A DNA stretch of 6,989 nt, from NCBI GenBank assembly GCA_023251285.1, contig JAHEZB010000103.1, positions 1 to 6,989 on the forward strand. Reading direction: 5' to 3'. The notes beneath the pieces were generated by a model. The model did not search any database. It was not told the DNA's origin and saw only the letters and a list, made by a program, of their open reading frames with translations. Both the position numbers and the translations under genes were made by a program. This DNA comes from Chitinophagaceae bacterium. Its GTDB lineage: Bacteria; Bacteroidota; Bacteroidia; Chitinophagales; Chitinophagaceae. Below are positions 1 to 6,443 of the stretch, one piece after another; position 1 is the stretch's first letter; each line of letters opens with the position of its first letter.

Positions 1-687
1 CTGTTGATCACTTCTTTTTTTCCCGAATGGAATGTACTCAGCGCTCCTTTGATAATCAATTCATTTCTCGTTTGGATATGGTCTAAAATGAGTAATCTGA
101 ACAACAATCAACATCCGAAATCTACTCTATTCAATGTCGGCATTGCTATTGGACTTTGTTCCTTTTTTTATCTTCCATCTATTGCTTTTGCCGCATTGAT
201 TATTCTTACTTTACTCATTACAAGACCTCCAAAAGTGGCGGAATGGCTTATCACTTTCATTGGCGTACTTACTCCCTGGTATTTTTTGGCTTCATATCTT
301 TTTTTTACCAATCGTTTGTATTCTTTTCGGGTATCAGGTTTAGGAATGTCTCATTCTTTTTTTAAACCGGCGATCCTGGAAATAGCCGGCATTTCATTTA
401 TTGGTTTGATGATTATTATGGGTGCTTTTTTCGTGCAGTCGTCTGTATCAAAACAGATATTGCAGGTTAGAAAAAACTGGGCCTTATTATTTTTATTCTT
501 GATCATTTCCACCGCAATTCCTTTTATTGATCCGCATCATTCTATAGAATATTGGTTGCTGGCTTTAATTCCCGCTGCTGCATTTGTTGGTTGTGCATTT
601 TACTATCCGCGTACCAGATGGATCCCAATGGTTCTACAATGGCTGATGGTCGGATTTGTGGTTTACATGCAGTATTTTAAAAAATAA
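1..687 (+). CDS. DUF6427-like multi-span membrane protein, 5' end missing
   Basis: The frame is open from the first base of the window (codons CTG, TTG, ATC) to a TAA at 685-687, so the true start lies upstream; the in-frame TTG at position 4 need not be the start. The visible 228 codons are almost all membrane. Hydrophobic stretches lie at about residues 10-26, 43-53, 56-73, 82-103, 124-146, 160-175, 184-200 and 209-226, separated by short loops rich in Lys, Arg and Asn. The segment order and motifs such as GVLTPWYFLASYLFF resemble the uncharacterised DUF6427 family of Bacteroidota inner-membrane proteins, which are usually somewhat longer (about 300 residues). No catalytic motif is visible and no function can be given. 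It precedes purQ on the same strand, but a promoter-like box in the gap suggests purQ can be transcribed separately. The family call is from memory of the family pattern; that it is an integral membrane protein is near certain. Confidence 0.65.
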   Translation: MLITSFFPEWNVLSAPLIINSFLVWIWSKMSNLNNNQHPKSTLFNVGIAIGLCSFFYLPSIAFAALIILTLLITRPPKVAEWLITFIGVLTPWYFLASYLFFTNRLYSFRVSGLGMSHSFFKPAILEIAGISFIGLMIIMGAFFVQSSVSKQILQVRKNWALLFLFLIISTAIPFIDPHHSIEYWLLALIPAAAFVGCAFYYPRTRWIPMVLQWLMVGFVVYMQYFKK

Positions 688-699
688 TTTTGCTATAGT

Positions 700-707
700 T
701 ACCTTTG
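700..707 (+). promoter_or_regulatory. Candidate Bacteroidota -7 promoter box for purQ
   Basis: TACCTTTG is an exact match to the TAnnTTTG consensus bound by the Bacteroidota primary sigma factor. Transcription would start near 714, giving a leader of about 17 bases before the purQ ATG at 731. No good TTTG -33 partner is seen about 20 bases upstream (the stretch is an A/T run at the end of the preceding gene), so support rests on the -7 box and its position. Confidence 0.5.
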
Positions 708-730
708 TAGTGAATTAAAAAACATAAAAC

Positions 731-1402
731 ATGAAATTTGGTGTGGTAGTTTTCCCGGGTTCGAATTGTGATAGAGATATGATCCATGCTTTAAAAAATG
801 ATCTGGATCAGGAAGTGATTACTTTGTGGCATAAAGATAAAGATCTTTCGATGTTTGAAACTTCAGATTGCATTGTACTTCCCGGAGGATTCAGTTTTGG
901 TGATTATCTGAGGTGCGGAGCCATTGCGCGTTTCAGTCCAATGATGCAAAGTGTAATTGAATTTGCAAACAAAGGTGGTAAAGTATTTGGCGTATGCAAC
1001 GGCTTTCAGATCCTTTGCGAAAGTGGTTTGCTTCCCGGCGTTTTATTACAAAATGCACAAATGAAATTCAATTGTAAAAATGTTTTTCTGCGTGGCTCCG
1101 GAGAATACTCAAATGAAGTTTTTAAAATTCCTGTCGCCCATGGAGAAGGAAGATATTTTGTGAAAGAAGAAGAACTGGAAGAGATTGAAAAAAACCACCA
1201 GGTACTTTACAGTTATTGTAATGAAAAAGGCGAAGTTCATATAGATCACTCACCAAATGGTTCAATCAATTCTATTGCAGGAATTACCAACAAGGAAAGA
1301 ACGGTTTTTGGTATGATGCCACATCCGGAAAGGGCCTGCAATCCGGCTCTTGGCAATATCGATGGAAGAAAGATTTTTAAAGAGCTTTTTTCTATAAATT
1401 AA
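731..1402 (+). CDS. purQ: Phosphoribosylformylglycinamidine synthase, glutaminase subunit PurQ
   Basis: PurQ is the class I glutamine amidotransferase subunit of FGAM synthase, the fourth step of de novo purine synthesis in the cytoplasm. It releases ammonia from glutamine, and PurL uses it with ATP to turn FGAR into FGAM. The 223-residue length matches stand-alone PurQ proteins (about 225). Visible signatures are FPGSNCDRD (8-16), the PGGFSFGDYLR oxyanion region (51-61), the nucleophile elbow GVCNGFQ with Cys89, the HGEGRY motif (137-142) and the catalytic dyad His198/Glu200 in MMPHPERA. All catalytic residues are present. The ATG at 731 starts directly on the MKFGVVVFPG strand, as expected for the family, with no Shine-Dalgarno site. 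A free-standing PurQ implies that the organism uses the small PurL plus PurS form of the enzyme rather than the fused large PurL. Neither partner is in this window, so purQ is not in a purine operon here. Confidence 0.97.
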   Translation: MKFGVVVFPGSNCDRDMIHALKNDLDQEVITLWHKDKDLSMFETSDCIVLPGGFSFGDYLRCGAIARFSPMMQSVIEFANKGGKVFGVCNGFQILCESGLLPGVLLQNAQMKFNCKNVFLRGSGEYSNEVFKIPVAHGEGRYFVKEEELEEIEKNHQVLYSYCNEKGEVHIDHSPNGSINSIAGITNKERTVFGMMPHPERACNPALGNIDGRKIFKELFSIN

Positions 1403-1456
1403 TTCTGCCTTTTTTTCTTTCCAGCAAAGCAAGAAATAAATGCCATTTGTAATTAT

Positions 1457-1492
1457 TTATTCATTTATTTTGAAATTAAAATGAATGAATAA
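1457..1492 (+). promoter_or_regulatory. 15-bp hairpin that buries the start codon of the acyltransferase gene
   Basis: The arms 1457-1471 (TTATTCATTTATTTT) and 1478-1492 (AAAATGAATGAATAA) pair over all 15 positions: 14 Watson-Crick pairs and one U-G (1466 with 1483), closing a 6-base loop GAAATT. The right arm contains the ATG at 1485 that opens the acyltransferase reading frame, plus a second ATG at 1481. In an mRNA that begins upstream, both would be base-paired. No T-tract follows, so it does not look like a terminator. It could act as an RNA thermometer-like or protein-controlled translation gate, or as a palindromic operator in DNA. The dyad is directly visible; its role is inference. 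Confidence 0.6.
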
Positions 1493-2669
1493 TTCGTTGA
1501 CTTTGCCATCAGTTACTCCAAAATTCAGAATTGGTTCTGTAGATATTCTTCGTGGTCTGGTGATGATCATAATGGCACTTGATCACACCCGTGATTTTTT
1601 GCATTATAATATAGATCCTACCAATTTACAAACTACCACGCCCGTTTTATTTTTCACCAGGTGGATCACTCATTTTTGCGCGCCGGTTTTTGTTTTTTTA
1701 TCCGGTACTTCTGCGTTTCTTTCCGCAACAAAAAAAACCAAAAAGCAGTTGTCATCTTTTTTATTGAAAAGAGGGATCTGGTTGATTGTGATTGAACTTA
1801 CCGTATTTAATTTATTCCTCACCTTTGATATTACTTTCGGCTTTTTAGCGATTGAGGTTTTATCTGTAATTGGCTTTTCAATGATCATTTTGGCAGCGGC
1901 CATTTATTTGCCACTTCGCACCATATTTTTCATTGGATTAATAATAGTTTGCGGACACAATCTTCTCGATGCATTCGATTGTGTCAAACCAACTGAAACG
2001 CCCTTATGGTGGGGCTTTCTTCATCAGCAATCCTTTTTCCCGTATGATCACAACCGGTTATTTGCCATTCTATATCCACTACTTCCATGGCCCGGAGTAA
2101 TGATGTTAGGATATTGCCTTGGTTCACTTTACAAAAAAGAAGTTGACGCGAAAAGAAGGCAAAACATTTTGTTGTCAACCGGAATCCTAATCACTTTGTT
2201 TTTTATTATTCTTCGTTTTACCAATATTTATGGCGATCCTTCGGAATGGCACCGGCAAAAAACTTTTGTGTTTACCATTCTTTCTTTTTTAAATACAACA
2301 AAATATCCCGCTTCACTTCTCTTTTTATCGATGACATTGGGACCGGCAATCATTTTGCTTTCTTTATTTGACCGCTCAAAAGGAAAATGGACCAAGATTG
2401 TGGCAGTATATGGACGCGTTCCGTTTTTTTATTTCCTGGTTCATTTTTTAATAATTCATATCATTTGCATGATTTTATTTTTCGCAAACGGGCATACTTT
2501 ATCAGAGGCAAATACCGGTTTTTTACATTTCAAATCGCCCAAGGATGGTTTGCCGTTGGGAATTGTGTATTTGATTTGGATTGCGGTTGTGGTTGCCATG
2601 TATCCTCTTTGTAAAAGATATGACCGGTTAAAATCTTCTCACAAAAAATGGTGGCTTAGTTACCTGTAA
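1485..2669 (+). CDS. HGSNAT/DUF1624-type transmembrane acyltransferase
   Basis: This 394-residue membrane protein has about ten hydrophobic spans (near residues 18-35, 62-80, 96-115, 118-141, 145-160, 195-214, 228-245, 275-295, 306-332 and 357-374). Its N-terminus carries SVDILRGLVMIIMALDHTRDF (residues 18-38), the hallmark of the heparan-alpha-glucosaminide N-acetyltransferase catalytic domain (formerly DUF1624), with the Asp33-His34 pair at the end of the first span. APVFVFLSGTSAF (66-78) and YGRVPFFYFLVHFLIIH (309-325) are further conserved blocks. The human relative moves acetyl from cytosolic acetyl-CoA across a membrane onto glucosamine; the substrate of the bacterial group is mostly unknown, so only membrane-linked acyl transfer is proposed. 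The start is the ATG at 1485; an in-frame TTG at 1497 is a less likely alternative. The start and the stop codon each lie inside a hairpin. It stands alone between purQ (82 bases upstream) and the isomerase gene (115 bases downstream), with no glycan genes beside it on the same strand. Confidence 0.85.
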   Translation: MNNSLTLPSVTPKFRIGSVDILRGLVMIIMALDHTRDFLHYNIDPTNLQTTTPVLFFTRWITHFCAPVFVFLSGTSAFLSATKKTKKQLSSFLLKRGIWLIVIELTVFNLFLTFDITFGFLAIEVLSVIGFSMIILAAAIYLPLRTIFFIGLIIVCGHNLLDAFDCVKPTETPLWWGFLHQQSFFPYDHNRLFAILYPLLPWPGVMMLGYCLGSLYKKEVDAKRRQNILLSTGILITLFFIILRFTNIYGDPSEWHRQKTFVFTILSFLNTTKYPASLLFLSMTLGPAIILLSLFDRSKGKWTKIVAVYGRVPFFYFLVHFLIIHIICMILFFANGHTLSEANTGFLHFKSPKDGLPLGIVYLIWIAVVVAMYPLCKRYDRLKSSHKKWWLSYL

Positions 2670-2686
2670 GGTTCCTTTACGGGTAA
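2660..2686 (+). other. Hairpin enclosing the acyltransferase stop codon
   Basis: The arms 2660-2671 (TTACCTGTAAGG) and 2674-2686 (CCTTTACGGGTAA) pair with one wobble and one bulged T. This leaves a tight loop built around the GG/CC junction. The TAA stop (2667-2669) lies in the left arm. The stem is followed by A-rich DNA rather than a T-tract, so it is not a standard Rho-independent terminator; protection of the mRNA 3' end or termination with a helper factor is possible. Confidence 0.45.
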
Positions 2687-2723
2687 AAATAAAAACAGGA
2701 ATTGGACATATTTGTTCCTTTAC

Positions 2724-2751
2724 TGAAGATGATATTTTATTATCTTCATCA
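2724..2751 (+). terminator. Imperfect inverted repeat with T-rich tail, weak terminator candidate
   Basis: The arms 2724-2734 (TGAAGATGATA) and 2741-2751 (TATCTTCATCA) match at 9 of 11 positions around a TTTTAT loop and are followed by TTCTTTTAA. The stem is AT-rich with two internal mismatches, so termination would be weak. It may instead belong to the leader of the isomerase gene: a near-match -7 box (CATATTTG, 2707-2714) would start transcription just before it. Confidence 0.3.
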
Positions 2752-2784
2752 TTCTTTTAAACGGTATTTTCAAATAAGAATCTG

Positions 2785-3387
2785 ATGATTTCGAAAGCGT
2801 TAAAATATGTATTCTTTCTGGTTCTATTGTTTACGATGAGTTGTAAACAACAAAAAAAATATACTCATCCAACGATCGATATCCAAACTTATTATGGCGA
2901 TATTATTGTTGAATTATATCCTGAAAAAGCACCCAAAACAGTCGCTGCATTTCTTTCTTATGTTGATTCAGGTTATTATAAAAACACTTCTTTTTACCGC
3001 GTATTAAAAAAAGAAGATCAGGCAATGAATGTGGATAAAGCTGAGCTTATCCAGGGCGGACTTTGGCAGACGAATTATAAATTGCAAAAAACAATTCCTG
3101 GTATTCCCCTGGAAACTACCAAACAAACCGGCATTCTTCATAAGGAAGGAGTCATTTCTCTTGCCAGGAATGAAGACCCGAATTCAGGAAATACCGAATT
3201 TTTTATTACCCTCGATAATGAGCCGGATTATGATTATGGCGGCGATGCCAGTCCGGACAAACAGGGATATACAACTTTTGGAAAAGTAATCGAAGGCATG
3301 CAATATGTAAAAGAAATTCATCAACAGCCTGATTTTGAAACCAATCTCAAACCACCAATAAGAATTATCAATATTAAAAGATTGTGA
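2785..3387 (+). CDS. Lipoprotein cyclophilin-type peptidyl-prolyl cis-trans isomerase
   Basis: This is a 200-residue cyclophilin that should speed proline isomerisation during folding of exported proteins in the periplasm. The N-terminus is a lipoprotein signal: Lys4/Lys7, a hydrophobic core (8-17) and a lipobox ending TMSC, with Cys20 the expected lipidated residue. The cyclophilin fold spans about 30-199: the GDIIVELYPEKAPKTVAAF strand and helix (38-56), FYRVL with the catalytic Arg72, QGG with Gln90, GVISLAR (122-128), TEFFI (137-141, Glu where many cyclophilins have Gln) and FGKVIEGM (165-172). The stretch between Arg72 and Gln90 is about ten residues longer than in human cyclophilin A, widening the active-site loop. 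Tyr162 replaces the His of eukaryotic forms, as in E. coli PpiA. The ATG at 2785 is chosen because it gives the complete signal peptide. The gene runs convergently into bglX, 12 bases away. Confidence 0.9.
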   Translation: MISKALKYVFFLVLLFTMSCKQQKKYTHPTIDIQTYYGDIIVELYPEKAPKTVAAFLSYVDSGYYKNTSFYRVLKKEDQAMNVDKAELIQGGLWQTNYKLQKTIPGIPLETTKQTGILHKEGVISLARNEDPNSGNTEFFITLDNEPDYDYGGDASPDKQGYTTFGKVIEGMQYVKEIHQQPDFETNLKPPIRIINIKRL

Positions 3388-3392
3388 ATTTT

Positions 3393-3416
3393 ATTTTAAT
3401 TACTCCAATTTAAAAT
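3393..3416. terminator. AT-rich dyad at the convergent gene junction
   Basis: The arms 3393-3401 (ATTTTAATT) and 3407-3416 (AATTTAAAAT) pair with one bulged base around the loop ACTCC. The dyad overlaps the last codons and stop of the beta-glucosidase gene and lies just past the isomerase stop at 3387. The two genes have only 12 bases between them, so any shared terminator must sit here. The stem is entirely A/T and has no strong T-tract on either side, so this is a weak call. Confidence 0.25.
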
Positions 3417-5673
3417 CTGCTTCTTTCACATCCCTGTTATTTGTTCCAATAAACACCTTGAAATTTCCCGGCTCATACACATATTTCAAATCACTGTTGT
3501 AAAACTTGAGATCACTAACAGAAATTGTAAATGAAACTTTTTTTGATTCGCCCGGCGCTAAGGTAATTTGCTGAAAGCCTTTTAATTCTTTGACCGGTCG
3601 TGCAATGCTTCCAACCATATCACGAATATATAATTGCACGGTTTCTTTTCCTGCCACTGTTCCTGCATTGGTAACGGTTACGCTTGCAGTTATTTTCCCA
3701 TTTGGGTGTAAAGTTTTATTGCCTAATGAAATATTACTGTATGAAAAAGTAGTATAGCTCAATCCATAACCAAATGAATATAGCGGATCATTGCTTGCGT
3801 CCAGGTAATCTGATTTAAATTTTGGCGAATCACCCGGATGAAAAGGTCTTCCCGTATTCAAATGATTATAATAAATTGGGATTTGGCCAACGTTGCGTGG
3901 AAAAGTTACCGTTAATTTGCCTGAGGGATTATAATTGCCAAACAACACGTCTGCTACAGCATTGCCTGCTTCTGTTCCTCCAAACCAAACATCGAGGATT
4001 CCATTTACATGTGCATCCTCCCAAGTCAATGTCATTGGCCTTCCATTCATTAAAACCAAAACAATGGGTTTCCCTGTTTTTACCAACGCTTTCAATAAAT
4101 TTTCCTGGCTCTCCTGCAAGCCTATGTGGGTCATGCTGGACGACTCGCCGGTCATATCTGCCGCTTCCCCAAGTACAGCCACTACCACGTCAGCTTTATT
4201 TGCCGTTTCTACTGCTTCATTAATCATTTCTTCCGGCGATTTTTTATCTACCGTGATTTCTTCTCCAAACACATTCACGCGCTTGATAAATTCAGTATCA
4301 TCACTGATGTTAGCTCCTTTGGCGTACAAAATGTTTACATCGTTTCCTGCAACATTTTTAATGCCCTGCATTATGGTAATACTTTTTTCAGGATCGCCGG
4401 AAACACTCCAGGTGCCAAGCATATTTCTTTTGCTGTCGGCTAAAGGCCCGATCAATGCAACTGTTCCTGATTTTTTTAAAGGCAATACATGGTTGTCATT
4501 TTTGAGCAAGACGAAAGAACGGGCTGCAATTTTGCGGGCTTCCTCTAAATTGACCTGGCTCATCAGTTCTGTTTTTGCTCTTTGATCATTGCAATAACGG
4601 TAAGGATCGTCAAACAAACCGAGTTTATATTTTGCTTCAAGGATCCTTCTGCAGGCATCGTCAATTGTTTTCGCAGATACTTTTCCTTCTTTTACCAACT
4701 GGGCGGCATATTTTAAAATGTCTTCACTTACCATATCCATGTCCACACCTGCATTTAATGCCAGTTCCGCCACTTTTTTATCATCGCCCATTCCATGATT
4801 GACCATTTCGCTTATTGACGTGTAATCAGTAACAACCAATCCTTTAAATCCCCATTGTTTGCGAAGCAAATCAGTCAAAAGCCATTTGTTTGCAGTAGCG
4901 GGTATTCCATCAATCGTGTTAAATGAAGTCATGATACTTCCTGCACCGGCATCAACCGCTGCTTTGTAAGGAGGAAGATATTCATTGTACATTTTTACCT
5001 TGCTCATGTCTACAGAATTGTAGTCTCTGCCCGCTTCTGCAGCTCCATACAACGCAAAGTGTTTTACACAAGCCATCACGGTTGTATCTTTTGAAAGATC
5101 ATTTCCCTGGTAACCTTCTACCATCACTTTTGCAATTTGAGATCCAAGGAAGGGATCTTCTCCGGATCCTTCTGCAATCCGTCCCCAGCGAGGATCACGG
5201 GCAATATCAACCATTGGCGAGTACACCCAGTTCAATGCATCGGCAGTAGCTTCATTGGCAGCAATTCTTGCGCTTTTTTTGATCATTGCTGTATCCCAAC
5301 TGCTGGACAAACCGAGTGGAATGGGGAAAATAGTACGATGACCATGAATGACATCGAGCCCGAATAATAAAGGAATATGTAGTCGTGAATTGTTGACGGC
5401 AATTTCCTGTGCGCGGCGAATTTTGTCCGGCCCGGTGATGCCGAATAAGCCGCCTACCTGCCCTTTTCGGATTTTATCATCCACATCTTTACTTACAACT
5501 GCACCGGTAACAGTACCGCCGGGAGTAACAAGATTTAATTGCCCTATCTTTTCCTCCATCGTCATTTTCTTCATCAGGTTATTGATGAAGTCATTCATTT
5601 TATTGGACTGCGCATTTGCAGTAAACGAACAAATAATGAAGAAAACGAAAATGCTTTTGTTTAGTTTTTTCAT
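3400..5673 (-). CDS. bglX: Exported glycoside hydrolase family 3 beta-glucosidase, BglX type
   Basis: This 757-residue enzyme should release terminal beta-linked glucose (or a related sugar) from oligosaccharides in the periplasm. It has a signal peptide (KK start, hydrophobic 8-17, cleavage after Ala21 in ANA|QS) and the three-part GH3 layout: the (alpha/beta)8 barrel (about 30-355), the alpha/beta sandwich (about 385-600) and a C-terminal fibronectin III-like domain (about 660-750). The nucleophile is Asp283 in GLVVTDY. VKHFALYGAAEAGRDYN (203-219) is the substrate-binding Lys-His block. The candidate acid/base is Glu510 in DMTGESSSMTHIG, which aligns with the equivalent E. coli BglX loop. 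The length is close to E. coli BglX (765), and it seems intact. It starts 12 bases after the SGNH hydrolase stop, so the two are very likely one transcript. The exact sugar preference cannot be read from sequence, because BglX-type enzymes include glucosidases and xylosidases. Confidence 0.95.
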   Translation of the reverse strand: MKKLNKSIFVFFIICSFTANAQSNKMNDFINNLMKKMTMEEKIGQLNLVTPGGTVTGAVVSKDVDDKIRKGQVGGLFGITGPDKIRRAQEIAVNNSRLHIPLLFGLDVIHGHRTIFPIPLGLSSSWDTAMIKKSARIAANEATADALNWVYSPMVDIARDPRWGRIAEGSGEDPFLGSQIAKVMVEGYQGNDLSKDTTVMACVKHFALYGAAEAGRDYNSVDMSKVKMYNEYLPPYKAAVDAGAGSIMTSFNTIDGIPATANKWLLTDLLRKQWGFKGLVVTDYTSISEMVNHGMGDDKKVAELALNAGVDMDMVSEDILKYAAQLVKEGKVSAKTIDDACRRILEAKYKLGLFDDPYRYCNDQRAKTELMSQVNLEEARKIAARSFVLLKNDNHVLPLKKSGTVALIGPLADSKRNMLGTWSVSGDPEKSITIMQGIKNVAGNDVNILYAKGANISDDTEFIKRVNVFGEEITVDKKSPEEMINEAVETANKADVVVAVLGEAADMTGESSSMTHIGLQESQENLLKALVKTGKPIVLVLMNGRPMTLTWEDAHVNGILDVWFGGTEAGNAVADVLFGNYNPSGKLTVTFPRNVGQIPIYYNHLNTGRPFHPGDSPKFKSDYLDASNDPLYSFGYGLSYTTFSYSNISLGNKTLHPNGKITASVTVTNAGTVAGKETVQLYIRDMVGSIARPVKELKGFQQITLAPGESKKVSFTISVSDLKFYNSDLKYVYEPGNFKVFIGTNNRDVKEADFKLE

Positions 5674-5685
5674 GATCCGGGATTT

Positions 5686-6348
5686 TTATTTTTTCAATAA
5701 ATATGGTTGAATAATTCTTTGCCAGATGTGATACCCTTGATCATTCATATGGAGCTCATCCGCGATGAAAAGGCTTTTATCAGGAGTGCCGTCTTTGTTG
5801 AGCATCGCATGATAAACATCTATAAAAGCTGCATTTTTTTGATGACTCAAAAAATCTTTTATCATTGAATTTGCTTCCTGCATTTCCGGCATAAGCTTTT
5901 CCCGGCTGGGACTTGGTTTTATCGAAACAAAAGCGATGGAAGTATTGGGAAGATGTTTTCTTATTAATGAAAATAATTTTTCAAAACGATTCAACACAGA
6001 ATCGGCCGTGATCATATCGGAAGAAGCAAGGTCATTGTCTCCTTCATAAATTAGTACTTGTTTTGGTTCATAAGGATAAACAATTTCATTTAAATAGCGC
6101 ATCGCATCAGGAATTGTGGAACCACCAAATCCACGGTTAATGATGGTGTAACCGGGAAAATACTTCTGCACATCCTGCCATTTTCTGAAAGAAGAACTTC
6201 CGAGAAAAAGTATCGCATGTTTTGGCGGAAAGTGAATGCTGTCCTCCTTTTTAAATTGTTGGATCTCAGAATAAAAAGGTGTGTTTTGTGCTTTTACAAA
6301 ACCCACCAGGAAAAGAAATACAACCAATAGTTTTAATTTATTAATCAT
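5686..6348 (-). CDS. Exported SGNH/GDSL-family hydrolase (esterase-like)
   Basis: This 220-residue secreted hydrolase of the SGNH fold probably removes acyl (for example acetyl) groups from carbohydrates or small esters. The signal peptide has Lys4/Lys6, a hydrophobic core (7-18) and likely cleavage after Ala20 (VKA|QN). All four family blocks are present: block I FLGSSS with nucleophile Ser52 (GSS replacing GDS), block II RGFGGS with oxyanion Gly75, block III GDND (103-106) with oxyanion Asn105, and block V DELH with Asp197 and His200 completing the triad. It is the first gene of a two-gene minus-strand unit, followed after 12 bases by the GH3 beta-glucosidase; both products are exported. 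The pairing suggests glycan deacylation before or alongside glucoside cleavage, which is inference. The start ATG (6348-6346) gives the full signal peptide. Platelet-activating-factor acetylhydrolase-like lipases share the same fold and cannot be excluded. Confidence 0.9.
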   Translation of the reverse strand: MINKLKLLVVFLFLVGFVKAQNTPFYSEIQQFKKEDSIHFPPKHAILFLGSSSFRKWQDVQKYFPGYTIINRGFGGSTIPDAMRYLNEIVYPYEPKQVLIYEGDNDLASSDMITADSVLNRFEKLFSLIRKHLPNTSIAFVSIKPSPSREKLMPEMQEANSMIKDFLSHQKNAAFIDVYHAMLNKDGTPDKSLFIADELHMNDQGYHIWQRIIQPYLLKK

Positions 6349-6379
6349 GCGGGATTGTTTGTTAGATTTTTAAAAAAGA

Positions 6380-6387
6380 TAAATTTA
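6380..6387 (-). promoter_or_regulatory. Possible -7 box for the SGNH-GH3 unit
   Basis: Read on the minus strand, TAAATTTA matches TAnnTTTG in seven of eight positions and lies about 32 bases ahead of the SGNH start codon. The element is self-complementary, so strand cannot be decided from it alone, and no clear -33 partner is seen. Confidence 0.3.
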
Positions 6388-6393
6388 CGGAAT

Positions 6394-6419
6394 GGATTTT
6401 TAATGTCTTAAAAAGATCC
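6394..6419. promoter_or_regulatory. Inverted repeat in the divergent promoter region, candidate operator
   Basis: The arms 6394-6403 (GGATTTTTAA) and 6408-6419 (TTAAAAAGATCC) pair with a two-base bulge around the spacer TGTC. The dyad sits between the candidate -7 boxes of the two divergent units, about where both -33 regions would fall. A regulator bound here could act on both directions. No regulator gene is in the window. Confidence 0.4.
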
Positions 6420-6435
6420 TAATGAAAATCGGGTT

Positions 6436-6443
6436 TACATTTG
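6436..6443 (+). promoter_or_regulatory. Candidate Bacteroidota -7 promoter box for the ydcF-like gene
   Basis: TACATTTG is an exact TAnnTTTG match, 55 bases ahead of the ATG at 6499. Transcription would begin near 6450, giving a leader of about 50 bases. No TTG-type -33 element is visible upstream; the candidate operator at 6394-6419 covers that position. Confidence 0.45.

Noticed and set aside
4..6. TTG at position 4 as the real start of the first gene
   Set aside because: The frame is open to the window edge, the family is normally longer, and TTG starts are uncommon, so truncation by the window is more likely.
1410..1416. Run of seven T just after purQ, considered as a terminator
   Set aside because: No GC-containing hairpin of useful length precedes it; only a four-base AAAG/CTTT match with a two-base loop is present.
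1457..1492. The start-codon hairpin considered as a Rho-independent terminator of purQ
   Set aside because: It is almost purely A/T, has no T-tract after it, and overlaps the next gene's start, so regulation of translation or an operator fits better.
1670..1903. Minus-strand open frame inside the acyltransferase gene
   Set aside because: Antisense to a strong membrane-protein frame with conserved motifs; its Lys-rich product mirrors codons for hydrophobic residues.
3935..4585. A 216-codon open frame on the plus strand opposite the beta-glucosidase gene
   Set aside because: It is a shadow of the GH3 gene, whose family motifs are continuous on the minus strand. The antisense product has low-complexity composition and no recognisable domain.
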